A program made the position numbers and the translations under genes. From Acidobacteriota bacterium (lineage in GTDB: Bacteria > Acidobacteriota > Vicinamibacteria > Vicinamibacterales > CAVVIG01), in the NCBI GenBank assembly GCA_020850715.1, contig JADZED010000039.1, positions 26,776 through 90,775 of the forward strand: 64,000 nucleotides of DNA, read 5' to 3'. The notes under the pieces are model-generated. The model did no database searches and was not told the origin of the DNA. It saw only the letters and a list, made by a program, of their open reading frames with translations. Below, piece by piece: positions 40,383 to 48,577 of the stretch. Each line of letters begins with the position of its first letter. The stretch's first letter is position 1.

Positions 40383-40384
40383 TC

Positions 40385-41581
40385 GTGCCTGTAGCAAACC
40401 CGAACAGCCGCATCTACTTCGACTACAACGCCACGACGCCGCTGTCGCCCGGCGCGATCGAGGCGGTGACTGCCACCATGCGCGATCAGTTCGGCAACGC
40501 CTCGAGCGTGCACCGTTTCGGACAACAGGCGAAGGCGCGGCTCGACGAGGCTCGCAGCGAGGTCGCGGCGCTCGCGGGCGCAGACCCCTCGGAGATCGTC
40601 TTCACCAGCGGCGGCACCGAAGCCGACAACTTCGCGATCCGCGGCGCGGCGGACGCGGCCGAGCCGACGGGTCGCCGCCATCTCGTCGCGAGCGCCATCG
40701 AGCACGAAGCGGTGCTCAATACGCTGCGCGCGCTGGCGCGCCGGGGATGGGCGGTCACGCTTCTTCCGGTCGACCAGTCGGGCATCGTCGATCCGGCGCG
40801 GCTCCGCGACGCCATCACTTCGGAGACCTCCCTCGTGTCGGTGATGCACGCGAACAACGAGATCGGCACGATTCAGCCGATCGCCGAGCTCGCGGCGATC
40901 GCCCGCGAGCATGGTGCGCTCATGCACACCGACGCGGTGCAGTCGGGCGGCAAGCTGCCGCTCGACGCGCGCGCGCTCGGCGTCGATCTGCTGTCGCTGT
41001 CGGCGCACAAGTTCAACGGCCCGAAGGGGGCCGGCGCCCTCTTCGTGCGGCGCGGCACGCGCATGCTGCCGATCCTCACCGGGGGCAAGCACGAGCGCAA
41101 CCGGCGCGCGGGCACCGAGAACGTGCCGGCGATCGCCGGCATGGGCGTCGCCGCCGCCGAGGCGCGCGGCAAGCTGGCGGCTGAATCGGTCCGGCTGGCC
41201 GCACTGCGCGACCGGCTCGAGACGGGCGTGCTCGCCGCCGTGCCGGGCACGGCCGTCAACGGCGATCCGGCGCGACGCGTGCCGAACACCACCAACATCA
41301 GCTTCGATCGCGTGGAAGCCGAAAGCCTGCTGATCGCGCTCGATCTCGAGGGCATCGCCGTGTCGACCGGATCCGCCTGCTCGTCGGGCACGCTCGAGCC
41401 GTCGCACGTGCTGCGCGCGATGGGGCTGCCGCCGCACCGGACGCAGAACTCCCTGCGCTTCAGCCTCGGGCTGTTCTCGACCGCCGCGGAGGTCGACCGC
41501 CTGCTCGAGGTGCTCCCCGGCCTCGTCGAGAAGCTGCGCGGCCTGACGCGGCGCCCGCAGCCGGCGCGGACATCGTCGTGA
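40385..41581 (+). CDS. Cysteine desulfurase (IscS/NifS class)
   Basis: PLP enzyme that takes sulfur from cysteine as a persulfide for Fe-S clusters and thio-tRNAs. 398 residues: YFDYNATTPLSPGAIEAV, GGTEADNFAIRG, SVMHANNEIGTIQPI, PLP lysine in LLSLSAHKFNGPKGAGALFVR, and the mobile loop with catalytic Cys in STGSACSSGTLEPSHVLRAMG. GTG at 40385 is the start. It overlaps mnmA by four bases (GTGA). The missing IscU/IscR neighbours and the mnmA linkage suggest tRNA thiolation as a main task. Confidence 0.94.
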   Translation: MPVANPNSRIYFDYNATTPLSPGAIEAVTATMRDQFGNASSVHRFGQQAKARLDEARSEVAALAGADPSEIVFTSGGTEADNFAIRGAADAAEPTGRRHLVASAIEHEAVLNTLRALARRGWAVTLLPVDQSGIVDPARLRDAITSETSLVSVMHANNEIGTIQPIAELAAIAREHGALMHTDAVQSGGKLPLDARALGVDLLSLSAHKFNGPKGAGALFVRRGTRMLPILTGGKHERNRRAGTENVPAIAGMGVAAAEARGKLAAESVRLAALRDRLETGVLAAVPGTAVNGDPARRVPNTTNISFDRVEAESLLIALDLEGIAVSTGSACSSGTLEPSHVLRAMGLPPHRTQNSLRFSLGLFSTAAEVDRLLEVLPGLVEKLRGLTRRPQPARTSS

Positions 41582-42705
41582 GCACCGGATCCGGGCACCG
41601 CCCGGCCTCCCGGACAGCCCGCACGTCCGTGCGCATAGTCGTCGCCATGTCGGGCGGGGTCGATTCGTCGGTCGCCGCGGCGCTGCTCGCCGAACAGGGA
41701 TACGACGTCATCGGCCTCTCCATGCAGCTCTACGATCAATCGGAACAGCACCGCCGCTTCGGCGGCTGCTGCACGCTCGAGGATCTCCACGACGCGCGGC
41801 GCGTGGCCGCCGCGATCGGGATTCCCCACTACATCCTGAACCTCGAGCGTCAGTTCGACACGCACGTCGTCTCGAACTTCGTGCGCGAGTACGCGGCCGG
41901 GCGGACGCCGCTCCCCTGCGCGCACTGCAACAGCGATCTCAAGTTCGCCGCGCTGGCGGAACGTGCGCGCGGCCTGGGCGCCGATCGGATCGCCACGGGT
42001 CATTACGCGCGCGTGGAGTGCGACGAGGCCGCGGGGCGGTACCGGCTCCTCCGCGGTCTCGATCCGGCCAAGGACCAGTCGTACTTCCTCTTCTCGCTCA
42101 CGCAGGACCAGCTCGGCCGCGCCCAGTTCCCGGTCGGCGGCATCGAAAAGACGGAGGTCCGCGCCCGCGCGCGGCAACTCGGGCTCGCCGTGGCCGACAA
42201 GCCCGACAGCCAGGAGATCTGTTTCGTGCCCGATCACGATTACGCGTCGTTCGTCGCCAGGCAGGCGCCCGAGGTGCGCCGCGGCGGACCCATCGTGGAC
42301 GAGCAGGGGCGCGTGCTCGGCGGGCACGCCGGGCTGCACCACTTCACAGTCGGTCAGCGCAAGGGGCTCGGCCTGTCGAGGTCATCGACCGGCGCGCCGA
42401 TGTACGTCGTCGCGCTCCGGCCAGCCGGGCGCGAGGTGGTGGTCGGGCCGAGGCCGTCGCTCGAGCGCACGCGCCTCGTCTCGACAGGGGTCAACTGGAT
42501 CGACGAGGCGCCGCGCGCCTGGCGGCCGGCCTCCGTGCAAATCAGGCACCGGCACGCCGCCGCGCCGGCGCGCGTGCGCGCACTCGATGACGGCCGCGCG
42601 GAAGTGGAGTTCGACGAGCCGCAGATCGCCGTCGCGCCGGGCCAGGCGGCGGTGTTCTATGACGGCGACGCCGTGCTCGGCGGCGGCTGGATTGATGCGG
42701 CTTGA
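41578..42705 (+). CDS. mnmA: tRNA-specific 2-thiouridylase
   Basis: Installs 2-thio on U34 of Lys, Glu and Gln tRNAs using IscS-derived sulfur; tRNA-Lys(TTT) at 60965 is an expected substrate. The PP-loop is AMSGGVDSSVAAALL; catalytic cysteines are in PLPCAHCNSDLKF and DSQEICFVPDHDY; GHYARVE and FTVGQRKGLGLS follow. About 375 residues from the GTG that overlaps the iscS stop; a GTG at 41629 just before RIVVAMSGG is the alternative start. Confidence 0.95.
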   Translation: MSTGSGHRPASRTARTSVRIVVAMSGGVDSSVAAALLAEQGYDVIGLSMQLYDQSEQHRRFGGCCTLEDLHDARRVAAAIGIPHYILNLERQFDTHVVSNFVREYAAGRTPLPCAHCNSDLKFAALAERARGLGADRIATGHYARVECDEAAGRYRLLRGLDPAKDQSYFLFSLTQDQLGRAQFPVGGIEKTEVRARARQLGLAVADKPDSQEICFVPDHDYASFVARQAPEVRRGGPIVDEQGRVLGGHAGLHHFTVGQRKGLGLSRSSTGAPMYVVALRPAGREVVVGPRPSLERTRLVSTGVNWIDEAPRAWRPASVQIRHRHAAAPARVRALDDGRAEVEFDEPQIAVAPGQAAVFYDGDAVLGGGWIDAA

Positions 42706-42883
42706 TGCAGCCGGCGCGGCGGGATCACCCGTCCCCCGTGCGGCTGCGCGACGGCCGCGCGGCGGACCCTCGGCGCAATCTGTGTCGTGCCGCCGGCCGG
42801 AGGACGACCCGCAGCCGGTGCTGCGCGCGTGACGCGGACTCTTCGCCCCGGCGCAGGCAAGGCAATCGCGACAACTTCCGGCC

Positions 42884-43825
42884 TCAGGTCTGCAGGTGCT
42901 CGGGGATGCCGTCGATGTAGTGCTCGGCGTCGAGCGCCGCCATGCAGCCCGAGCCGGCCGCGGTGATCGCCTGCCGATAGATGTGATCCTGGACGTCCCC
43001 GCACGCGAACACGCCCGGGACATTGGTCTTGGCGCCATCGTGCGTGATGATGTAGCCGGCGGCGTCGAGCTCGATCTGGCCCTTGAAGAGCGCCGTGTTC
43101 GGCCTGTGACCGATGGCGACGAACACGGCGCTCACCGGCACCTCGGTCAGCCTGCCGGTCTGGACCTCGCGCAGCACCATCGAGCTCACTTCGTTCCTGC
43201 CGGCATCGCGGATCTCCTCGACCTCGCTCTCGAGCGCCCAGACGATCTTCGGATTGGCGCGCGCCTTTTCCTGCATGATCTTGGAGGCGCGGAGCATCGG
43301 GCGGCGGTGCACGACGATCACCTTCGACGCAAAGCGCGTGAGATAGATCGCCTCCTCCATCGCGGAATCGCCTCCGCCCACGACCGCGATCTCCTGGCCG
43401 CGAAAGAAGAAGCCGTCGCAGGTCGCACAGGTCGACACGCCGCGGCCCATGAGCCGCCGCTCCGACTCCAGGCCGAGCAGCTTCGCGGAGGCGCCCGTCG
43501 CGATGACCACGGTCTTCGCCCGGTATTCCTGATCCGCCGCCCGCACCACGAACGGCCGCATCGTCAGATCGACCGAGGTGACGTGCGCCCGCACGATCTC
43601 GGTTCCGAATTTCTCGGCCTGCGCCCGCATGTCCCCCATCAGATCGGGCCCCATGATGCCGTCCTTGAAGCCCGGGAAGTTCTCGATGAGAGTGGTCAGC
43701 ATCAGTTGACCGCCCGCCTCGAGCCCCTCGATGAGGAGCGGCTTCAGATTGGCGCGTGCGCTGTAGAGGGCGGCCGTCAGACCCGCGGGCCCGGAGCCGA
43801 TGATGACGACGTTGCGGGGTTGCAT
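42884..43825 (-). CDS. trxB: Thioredoxin reductase
   Basis: NADPH-dependent flavoenzyme reducing thioredoxin. 313 residues: FAD-binding [20 protein letters not shown], redox-active [14 protein letters not shown]-binding [15 protein letters not shown] and the C-terminal FAD motif [28 protein letters not shown]. It lies 50 bases downstream of trxA on the same strand, forming a thioredoxin system operon. The convergent gap to mnmA (178 bases) has no strong terminator. Confidence 0.96.
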   Translation of the reverse strand: MQPRNVVIIGSGPAGLTAALYSARANLKPLLIEGLEAGGQLMLTTLIENFPGFKDGIMGPDLMGDMRAQAEKFGTEIVRAHVTSVDLTMRPFVVRAADQEYRAKTVVIATGASAKLLGLESERRLMGRGVSTCATCDGFFFRGQEIAVVGGGDSAMEEAIYLTRFASKVIVVHRRPMLRASKIMQEKARANPKIVWALESEVEEIRDAGRNEVSSMVLREVQTGRLTEVPVSAVFVAIGHRPNTALFKGQIELDAAGYIITHDGAKTNVPGVFACGDVQDHIYRQAITAAGSGCMAALDAEHYIDGIPEHLQT

Positions 43826-43875
43826 CGATCAGAATTCGAGAATCCGGGAACGCGAGGACATGAGGAGCTGGCTTC

Positions 43876-44205
43876 TCAGATGTGCTTGTCGATGACCTTC
43901 TTCAGCTCGTCCTTGTGGGCCAGGCCGACGACCGATTCGACGACCTGTCCACCCTTGAACAGCAGCAGCGCGGGGATGCCGCGAATCTGGAACTTCATCG
44001 TGGTCGACGGGTTCTCGTCCACGTTCAGCTTGCCGATGGTCACCTTGCCGGCGTAGTCGCCTGCCAGCGCATCGACGGTCGGTCCCAGCCGCTTGCACGG
44101 GCCGCACCACTCCGCCCAGAAATCGACGAGCACGGGCCCGCCCGCCTTGATGACCGTTTCCTCGAAATTCCCGTCGGTGAAGGTCTGCACGTTGTCGGCT
44201 GCCAT
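43876..44205 (-). CDS. trxA: Thioredoxin
   Basis: 109-residue thioredoxin with the active site FWAEWCGPCKRLGP, the cis-proline RGIPALLLFKGG and the C-terminal helix HKDELKKVIDKHI. ATG at 44205 is chosen over the longer frame because GGGGAG lies just upstream and family members start here. It is followed by trxB. Confidence 0.96.
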   Translation of the reverse strand: MAADNVQTFTDGNFEETVIKAGGPVLVDFWAEWCGPCKRLGPTVDALAGDYAGKVTIGKLNVDENPSTTMKFQIRGIPALLLFKGGQVVESVVGLAHKDELKKVIDKHI

Positions 44206-44260
44206 CGGTTCTCCCCTGTGTTCGTTCCGGCCCCCGAGCTCCCGAGGAGCCACCGGGCGC

Positions 44261-45754
44261 TCATCGGGCCCTTCCGCGCATGACCCGTTCATATATTCTG
44301 ACGTACTCGCGCGCGGAACGATCCCACGAATGATCCCGGACCATACCCGCCCGCTGCAGCGCCCGCCATCGGCGGCGGTCGGCGAACTGCGCCACGGCGC
44401 GCTGGAGCGCCGCCAGCAGCGCCGCCGGCGTATGGTCGTGGAACACGAACCCGTTGCGCCATCGGCCCGACTCGACGACCGTGTCGGCCAGCCCGCCGAC
44501 GGCCCGCACGATCGGCACGGTGCCGTACCGGAGGCTGTACATCTGATTCAGGCCGCAGGGCTCGAAACGGGAGGGCATCAGGAACATGTCGGCGCCCGCC
44601 TCGATGAGGTGCGCGAGCGCCTCGTCGAAGCCGATGAAGGCGCCGATGCGATCGGGATGCGCCTCCGCCAGGCTGCGCCAGAACTGCTGATATCGCGCCT
44701 CGCCGGTGCCGAGGACCACGAACGCGGCATCCAGGCGCGGCAGCTCGGCGCCCAGCGCGGCGACCAGATCGAGCCCTTTCTGATCGACCATGCGCGTGAT
44801 CATCCCGATGAGCGGCCGCTCCGCCGCGGAGCCTTCGGCCGGCAGGCCGAACCGCGCGAGTACCGCCGCCTTCGACGCCCGCTTCGCCTCGAGATGGTCG
44901 ATGTCGTACGGCGCGGGCAGCGCGCGATCCCGCGCCGGGTCCCACTCGCGGACGTCGATGCCGTTGAGGATGCCCACCAGGTCGCCGCGCCGCGCGCGCA
45001 GGATGCCGTCGAATCCCGAGCCGAGCTCCGGCGTCTGGATCTCCTGCGCGTAGCGTGGGCTCACGGTCGTAATCGCCCCGGCGTCGTTGATGCCTCCCTT
45101 GAGCAGGCTGATGCGTCCCCAGAACTCCATTCGATCGATCGCGAACAGGCTCCACGGCAGATCGAGGCGCGGCAGCCAGTCGGGTTCGAACAGTCCCTGG
45201 TAGGCGAGGTTGTGGATCGTGAACACGCTGGCCGATCGCCCCAGGATGGGGTCGCCCGAGTACAACGTCTTCAGGTAGACGGGCGCGAGGCCGGCCTGCC
45301 AGTCGTGCGCGTGCACGACATCCAGCCTCGAGGGGGCCGGGCCGCCGGGCCGTCCAGCGCGCGCGAATTCCAGCGCCGCACGCGTCAGCACGGCAAACCG
45401 CCGCGCGTTGTCAGGGTAGTCGTGGTTGCCGATGCCGTACAGGCCTTCGCGATCGAACAGCTCGGGGCAGCCGACCAGCAGCGCGCGCGCACCGTTCCCG
45501 ATGGGCGCCACGCGGAACGACACATTGCACGTGAAGCCGCCGACCCTCAGCGTCTCGACGCCGGCCGGCTCGCCGGCGTCGACGCCTCGGTACCGAGGCA
45601 CCGCGAGCGTCACGTCCCAGCCGAGGCGCGCGAGCGCGGAAGGCAGCGCGCCGAGCACGTCGGCCAGACCGCCGGTCTTGGCAAATGGCACCGCCTCCGA
45701 GCCGAGGATCAGGACCGAGCGGCGGCGGCTCGAGGAGCGCGGCGAGGCAGGCAC
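44261..45754 (-). CDS. glgA: Glycogen synthase (ADP-glucose type, GT5)
   Basis: Elongates alpha-1,4-glucan from ADP-glucose. 497 residues: the ADP-glucose motif SEAVPFAKTGGLADVLGALP (KxGGL) at the N-terminus, VVHAHDWQAGLAPVYLK, TIHNLAYQGLF, GILNGIDVREWDPARD, GMITRMVDQKGLDL, and the C-terminal MPSRFEPCGLNQMYSLRYGTVPIVRAVGGLADTV. The first ten residues (PASPRSSSRRRS) are a nonconserved tail, so an internal start cannot be excluded. glgB/glgC are not in the window. Confidence 0.95.
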   Translation of the reverse strand: MPASPRSSSRRRSVLILGSEAVPFAKTGGLADVLGALPSALARLGWDVTLAVPRYRGVDAGEPAGVETLRVGGFTCNVSFRVAPIGNGARALLVGCPELFDREGLYGIGNHDYPDNARRFAVLTRAALEFARAGRPGGPAPSRLDVVHAHDWQAGLAPVYLKTLYSGDPILGRSASVFTIHNLAYQGLFEPDWLPRLDLPWSLFAIDRMEFWGRISLLKGGINDAGAITTVSPRYAQEIQTPELGSGFDGILRARRGDLVGILNGIDVREWDPARDRALPAPYDIDHLEAKRASKAAVLARFGLPAEGSAAERPLIGMITRMVDQKGLDLVAALGAELPRLDAAFVVLGTGEARYQQFWRSLAEAHPDRIGAFIGFDEALAHLIEAGADMFLMPSRFEPCGLNQMYSLRYGTVPIVRAVGGLADTVVESGRWRNGFVFHDHTPAALLAALQRAVAQFADRRRWRALQRAGMVRDHSWDRSAREYVRIYERVMRGRAR

Positions 45755-45811
45755 GTCTCCTGATTATCACCGATGGCGCCGCCGCCCGGCCCGCGCTGGT
45801 AAGATTCTCCC

Positions 45812-46678
45812 GTGAGCGATCGCCCGCCGCGGCCGCCGCGCGCGGAAACGCGCGAAATCATCGAGCTCCGGCAGATCAAGAGCGCCAGGCCGGAGCTCTC
45901 CACCGCAGTCGACATGCAGATCGCGCTGGTCGACATGCAGCGCCGCGTGCAGGGGCGCGTCCCGCTGCCCTGGATTCAGGCGGATGCCGCGTGGCTGCGG
46001 CGCCAGCACCAGGCCGGACGGCCGATTGTGCGCTTCGCCGACATCCCGCTCGAATGGAGCGATTTCCGCCTCACCGTCCGCCAGACCGCCGACGTGTTAC
46101 GCCGCTTCGACGCGATCGAGGGGACCGACCACGAGCGCGTCGTGGCGCTCGTGCGCGAAGGCAACGCGCTCGAGCGCGTCGTGCGCGCGTGGTATGCGGC
46201 CACCTCGGGCGTCGACGGGAGGCACGGCGCGAACGGGCCGCCGCCGGAGAGCGCCGCGCCCAGCCTTGGCCACGTGCTCGTGCTGGCCATCCGTCCGTTT
46301 CTCACGCGCTGCGTGGAGGCGCTCTCTCAGACGCCAAGCGTGTCGTCGTGGGATCGCGGCTACTGCCCGTTCTGCGGCTGGGAGCCCGACTTCGCCACGA
46401 TCGCGGCGACCGGCGAGCGCAAGCTCATCTGCGGCCGGTGTCTCGCGCAGTGGAGCTTCGGCGCCTGGACCTGCCCCTACTGCGCCAACGACGACCGCAC
46501 GCGCATCACCTCGTTCGCCACGCGCGATGGCCGCTACCGGGTGTACGCGTGCGATACCTGCAAGCGCTACGTGAAGGCGTACGACGGCCGCCAGGCCGCG
46601 CGGCCGGTCATGCCGGCGGTCGATACGATAGCCACGCTGCCGCTCGACGCGGCGGCGATGCAGCGCGGATACACGTAG
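45812..46678 (+). CDS. FdhE-like formate dehydrogenase accessory protein
   Basis: 288 residues. The C-terminal half shows the FdhE zinc-ribbon array of four CxxC pairs: YCPFCGWEP, LICGRCLAQW, WTCPYCAND and YACDTCKRYVKAYDGR. The helical N-terminal half fits the family more loosely (IQADAAWLRRQHQAGRPIVRF). FdhE is needed for maturation or activity of respiratory formate dehydrogenases in the periplasm. No formate dehydrogenase gene is in the window, so the partner must be elsewhere or differ. It diverges from glgA with a 57-base gap. Confidence 0.8.
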   Translation: MSDRPPRPPRAETREIIELRQIKSARPELSTAVDMQIALVDMQRRVQGRVPLPWIQADAAWLRRQHQAGRPIVRFADIPLEWSDFRLTVRQTADVLRRFDAIEGTDHERVVALVREGNALERVVRAWYAATSGVDGRHGANGPPPESAAPSLGHVLVLAIRPFLTRCVEALSQTPSVSSWDRGYCPFCGWEPDFATIAATGERKLICGRCLAQWSFGAWTCPYCANDDRTRITSFATRDGRYRVYACDTCKRYVKAYDGRQAARPVMPAVDTIATLPLDAAAMQRGYT

Positions 46679-46698
46679 TCGGCGGGGCCGTGAAGGCC

Positions 46699-47745
46699 TC
46701 AGCCCTGGGACTGCGCGGCGGTCTGTGCGCCGAAGAGCGACGAGGCCTTCGCCGCAACCCAGCCGAAGAGGTTGCGCGACTCCATGAAGCGGGCGGTGTT
46801 CGAGCGGGCGCCAAAGACGACAACCGCGATGTTCTGGCCGGTCTGCGGCAGCCGCAGCACCGTGGCGAGGCAGTAGCCTGCTTTGGTGATGAAGCCGGTC
46901 TTGCCGGCGCGCACATCGACGTCCCCGGTGCGCAGCAGATGATTGGTGCTGCGGAAGGTGACCGTGCGCCGTCCGTTGCGGATCGTGTAGTCGGGCAGCC
47001 GCATGATTGACGAGATCCGCTCGTCCTGCGACGCCATGGTGATCAACCGCGCCATGTCGAACGCCGACGACACGTTGTCGTTCAGCAAGCCCGACGGATC
47101 GACGTAGTGCGCGCTCTCGAGGCCCAGTTCGACCGCCTTCTCGTTCATCCGGGCGATGAAACCGTCGTAGCCGAGCGGCGAGGTGCGGGCGAGCGCGCGG
47201 GCCGCGGCATTGTCCGAGGCGATCAGCAGCAGGTGCAGCAGATCGTCGGCGGTCCACTTGTCGCCGGTCCGCAGCAGCGTCGTCGAGGCGCGGTAGGTAT
47301 CCGAGCGCTTGACGAGAATCGTGGCAGTGAGATCCGGATTGCTCTCGAGGAAGACCGTGGCCGTCATCACCTTCGTGATGCTGGCGATCGAGCGCGGCAC
47401 GTCGCCGTTCTGCTGCCAGAGCACCTCGTTGGTGTCGGCGTCGTAGATGATGCCGGCCGCCGCCCGCAGGTCGGGGACCAGCGCACCGCTGCCGTCGACC
47501 TTGTAGCGCGGCAGCGCCTCCGCCGCTTCGCGGGCCGCCGCAGCGGCCCGCGCCTGCGCCAGGCGGGCGCGGCGCGTCTTGGCGCGGCTGGCGGAGTAGG
47601 CCGACGGCTTGGCGGCGGGTTTCTTCGCTGCCGGCGCCGAGGCCGCTGACGCCGCCCTGGTCTGAGCCGTCACCGGCAGCGGCGCGACGCCGAGCAGGCC
47701 CGCGAGCGCAAGAGGGCCGATCCAGAGATAAAGTCTTCGGCTCAC
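46699..47745 (-). CDS. Serine-type D-Ala-D-Ala carboxypeptidase/endopeptidase (S11, PBP7-like)
   Basis: Penicillin-binding protein that trims peptidoglycan peptides in the periplasm. Motifs: SITKVMTA (SxxK), SDNAAARAL (SxN) and AGKTGFITKAG (KTG). A signal peptide (SRRLYLWIGPLALAGLLGVAPLPVTAQ) and an Ala/Lys/Arg-rich linker precede the catalytic domain. The frame is open up to 47880, but a good promoter at 47787-47814 lies inside it, and the signal peptide begins right after GTG 47745, so I use that start (348 residues). Confidence 0.88.
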   Translation of the reverse strand: MSRRLYLWIGPLALAGLLGVAPLPVTAQTRAASAASAPAAKKPAAKPSAYSASRAKTRRARLAQARAAAAAREAAEALPRYKVDGSGALVPDLRAAAGIIYDADTNEVLWQQNGDVPRSIASITKVMTATVFLESNPDLTATILVKRSDTYRASTTLLRTGDKWTADDLLHLLLIASDNAAARALARTSPLGYDGFIARMNEKAVELGLESAHYVDPSGLLNDNVSSAFDMARLITMASQDERISSIMRLPDYTIRNGRRTVTFRSTNHLLRTGDVDVRAGKTGFITKAGYCLATVLRLPQTGQNIAVVVFGARSNTARFMESRNLFGWVAAKASSLFGAQTAAQSQG

Positions 47746-47786
47746 CTGGGATATCCCGTACCGGAACTGACCTCGGAACCGTCGAG

Positions 47787-47814
47787 ATTCTAACAGATAA
47801 TCGATAGCGCGCAA
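47787..47814 (-). promoter_or_regulatory. Promoter of the S11 peptidase gene
   Basis: Minus strand: TTGCGC (47814-47809), a 16-base spacer, and TAGAAT (47792-47787), the latter preceded by TGt as an extended -10. The start site would be near 47780, about 35 bases before the GTG at 47745, which rules out the upstream ATG candidates at 47820 and 47880. Confidence 0.65.
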
Positions 47815-47951
47815 GAGCATCGCGTCGTCTCGGCGGCGGCAGAGTTCTCGGCCGGGCTCCAACCAACTCCCGTGCCACAATGCGCTGCGGCAGCGGTGCC
47901 GCGTACACGCGCGTATCGGCCGCTCCCGCGACCGGCGACAGGAGCAAAGAC

Positions 47952-48542
47952 GTGACGCCCCGTGAAATAGAGGAATACACCGAGCTGCGGTCGACGATTC
48001 GCGAGCGCAGCACGACGCGGATCTGGGTCTTCGCCGCCGGCATCGCCGCCTGGGCCGCGCTCGATATCGCCACCGCCGTGCTGCTGTCGACGCCGCTCGA
48101 CACGCTGCTCCCGCTGTTGGTGCTCGCCGCCACCTTCGAGGCGGTCTTCGCGCTGCACGTCGGCGTCGAGCGGATCGGGCGCTACCTGCAGGTGTTCCAC
48201 GAGGCGCCCGGCGAGCAGGCCGCGTGGGAGACCGTCGCGATGTCGTTCGGCGCGCCTGCCGCCGGCACGGGCCTCGACCCGTTGTTCGCGATCATCTTTG
48301 GCGTCGCCGCCGGTCTCAACTTCCTGCCGGTGATGCTCATCGCCCCCGCCGCCTCCGAGGTCGTCGTCATCGGCGCGCTGCACGCGCTCTTCCTCGCGCG
48401 GCTCATCCGTGCGCGCGCGGCGGCCGCGCGCCAGCGCGCGGCCGACCTTGCCCGCTTTCAGCAGATGAGAGCGTCTGCCTTCCAATCCCCAGGATCGTCG
48501 AGCGTCCGGCGGAAGCCGGACGCCACCATTGAGGATGCCTGA
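47952..48542 (+). CDS. Small integral membrane protein of unknown function
   Basis: 196 residues with about four hydrophobic segments (IWVFAAGIAAWAALDIATAVLL, LLPLLVLAATFEAVFAL, PLFAIIFGVAAGLNFLPVMLIA, EVVVIGALHALFLARLI) between a charged N-terminus (TPREIEEYTELRSTIRER) and an Arg-rich C-terminus. GTG at 47952 has AGGAG seven bases upstream. The last codons run through a REP-like palindrome (48502-48523), so the C-terminal SSVRRKPDATIEDA is encoded by repeat DNA. No family recognised. Confidence 0.7.
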   Translation: MTPREIEEYTELRSTIRERSTTRIWVFAAGIAAWAALDIATAVLLSTPLDTLLPLLVLAATFEAVFALHVGVERIGRYLQVFHEAPGEQAAWETVAMSFGAPAAGTGLDPLFAIIFGVAAGLNFLPVMLIAPAASEVVVIGALHALFLARLIRARAAAARQRAADLARFQQMRASAFQSPGSSSVRRKPDATIEDA

Positions 48543-48577
48543 CCTCCGGCGGGGCCGGACGCTACCATTGAGAATGC
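48502..48577. repeat. Two REP-like palindromic units around a gene boundary
   Basis: Unit 1 is a perfect 9-bp stem GCGTCCGGC (48502-48510) / GCCGGACGC (48515-48523) with a GGAA loop, followed by CACCATTGAGGATGC. Unit 2 has CCGGC/GCCGG around GGG (48546-48558) followed by GACGCTACCATTGAGAATGC. The two copies (48505-48538 and 48545-48577) match almost completely. One lies within the 3' end of the membrane-protein gene, the other supplies the upstream region and ATG of the next gene. Confidence 0.8.
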
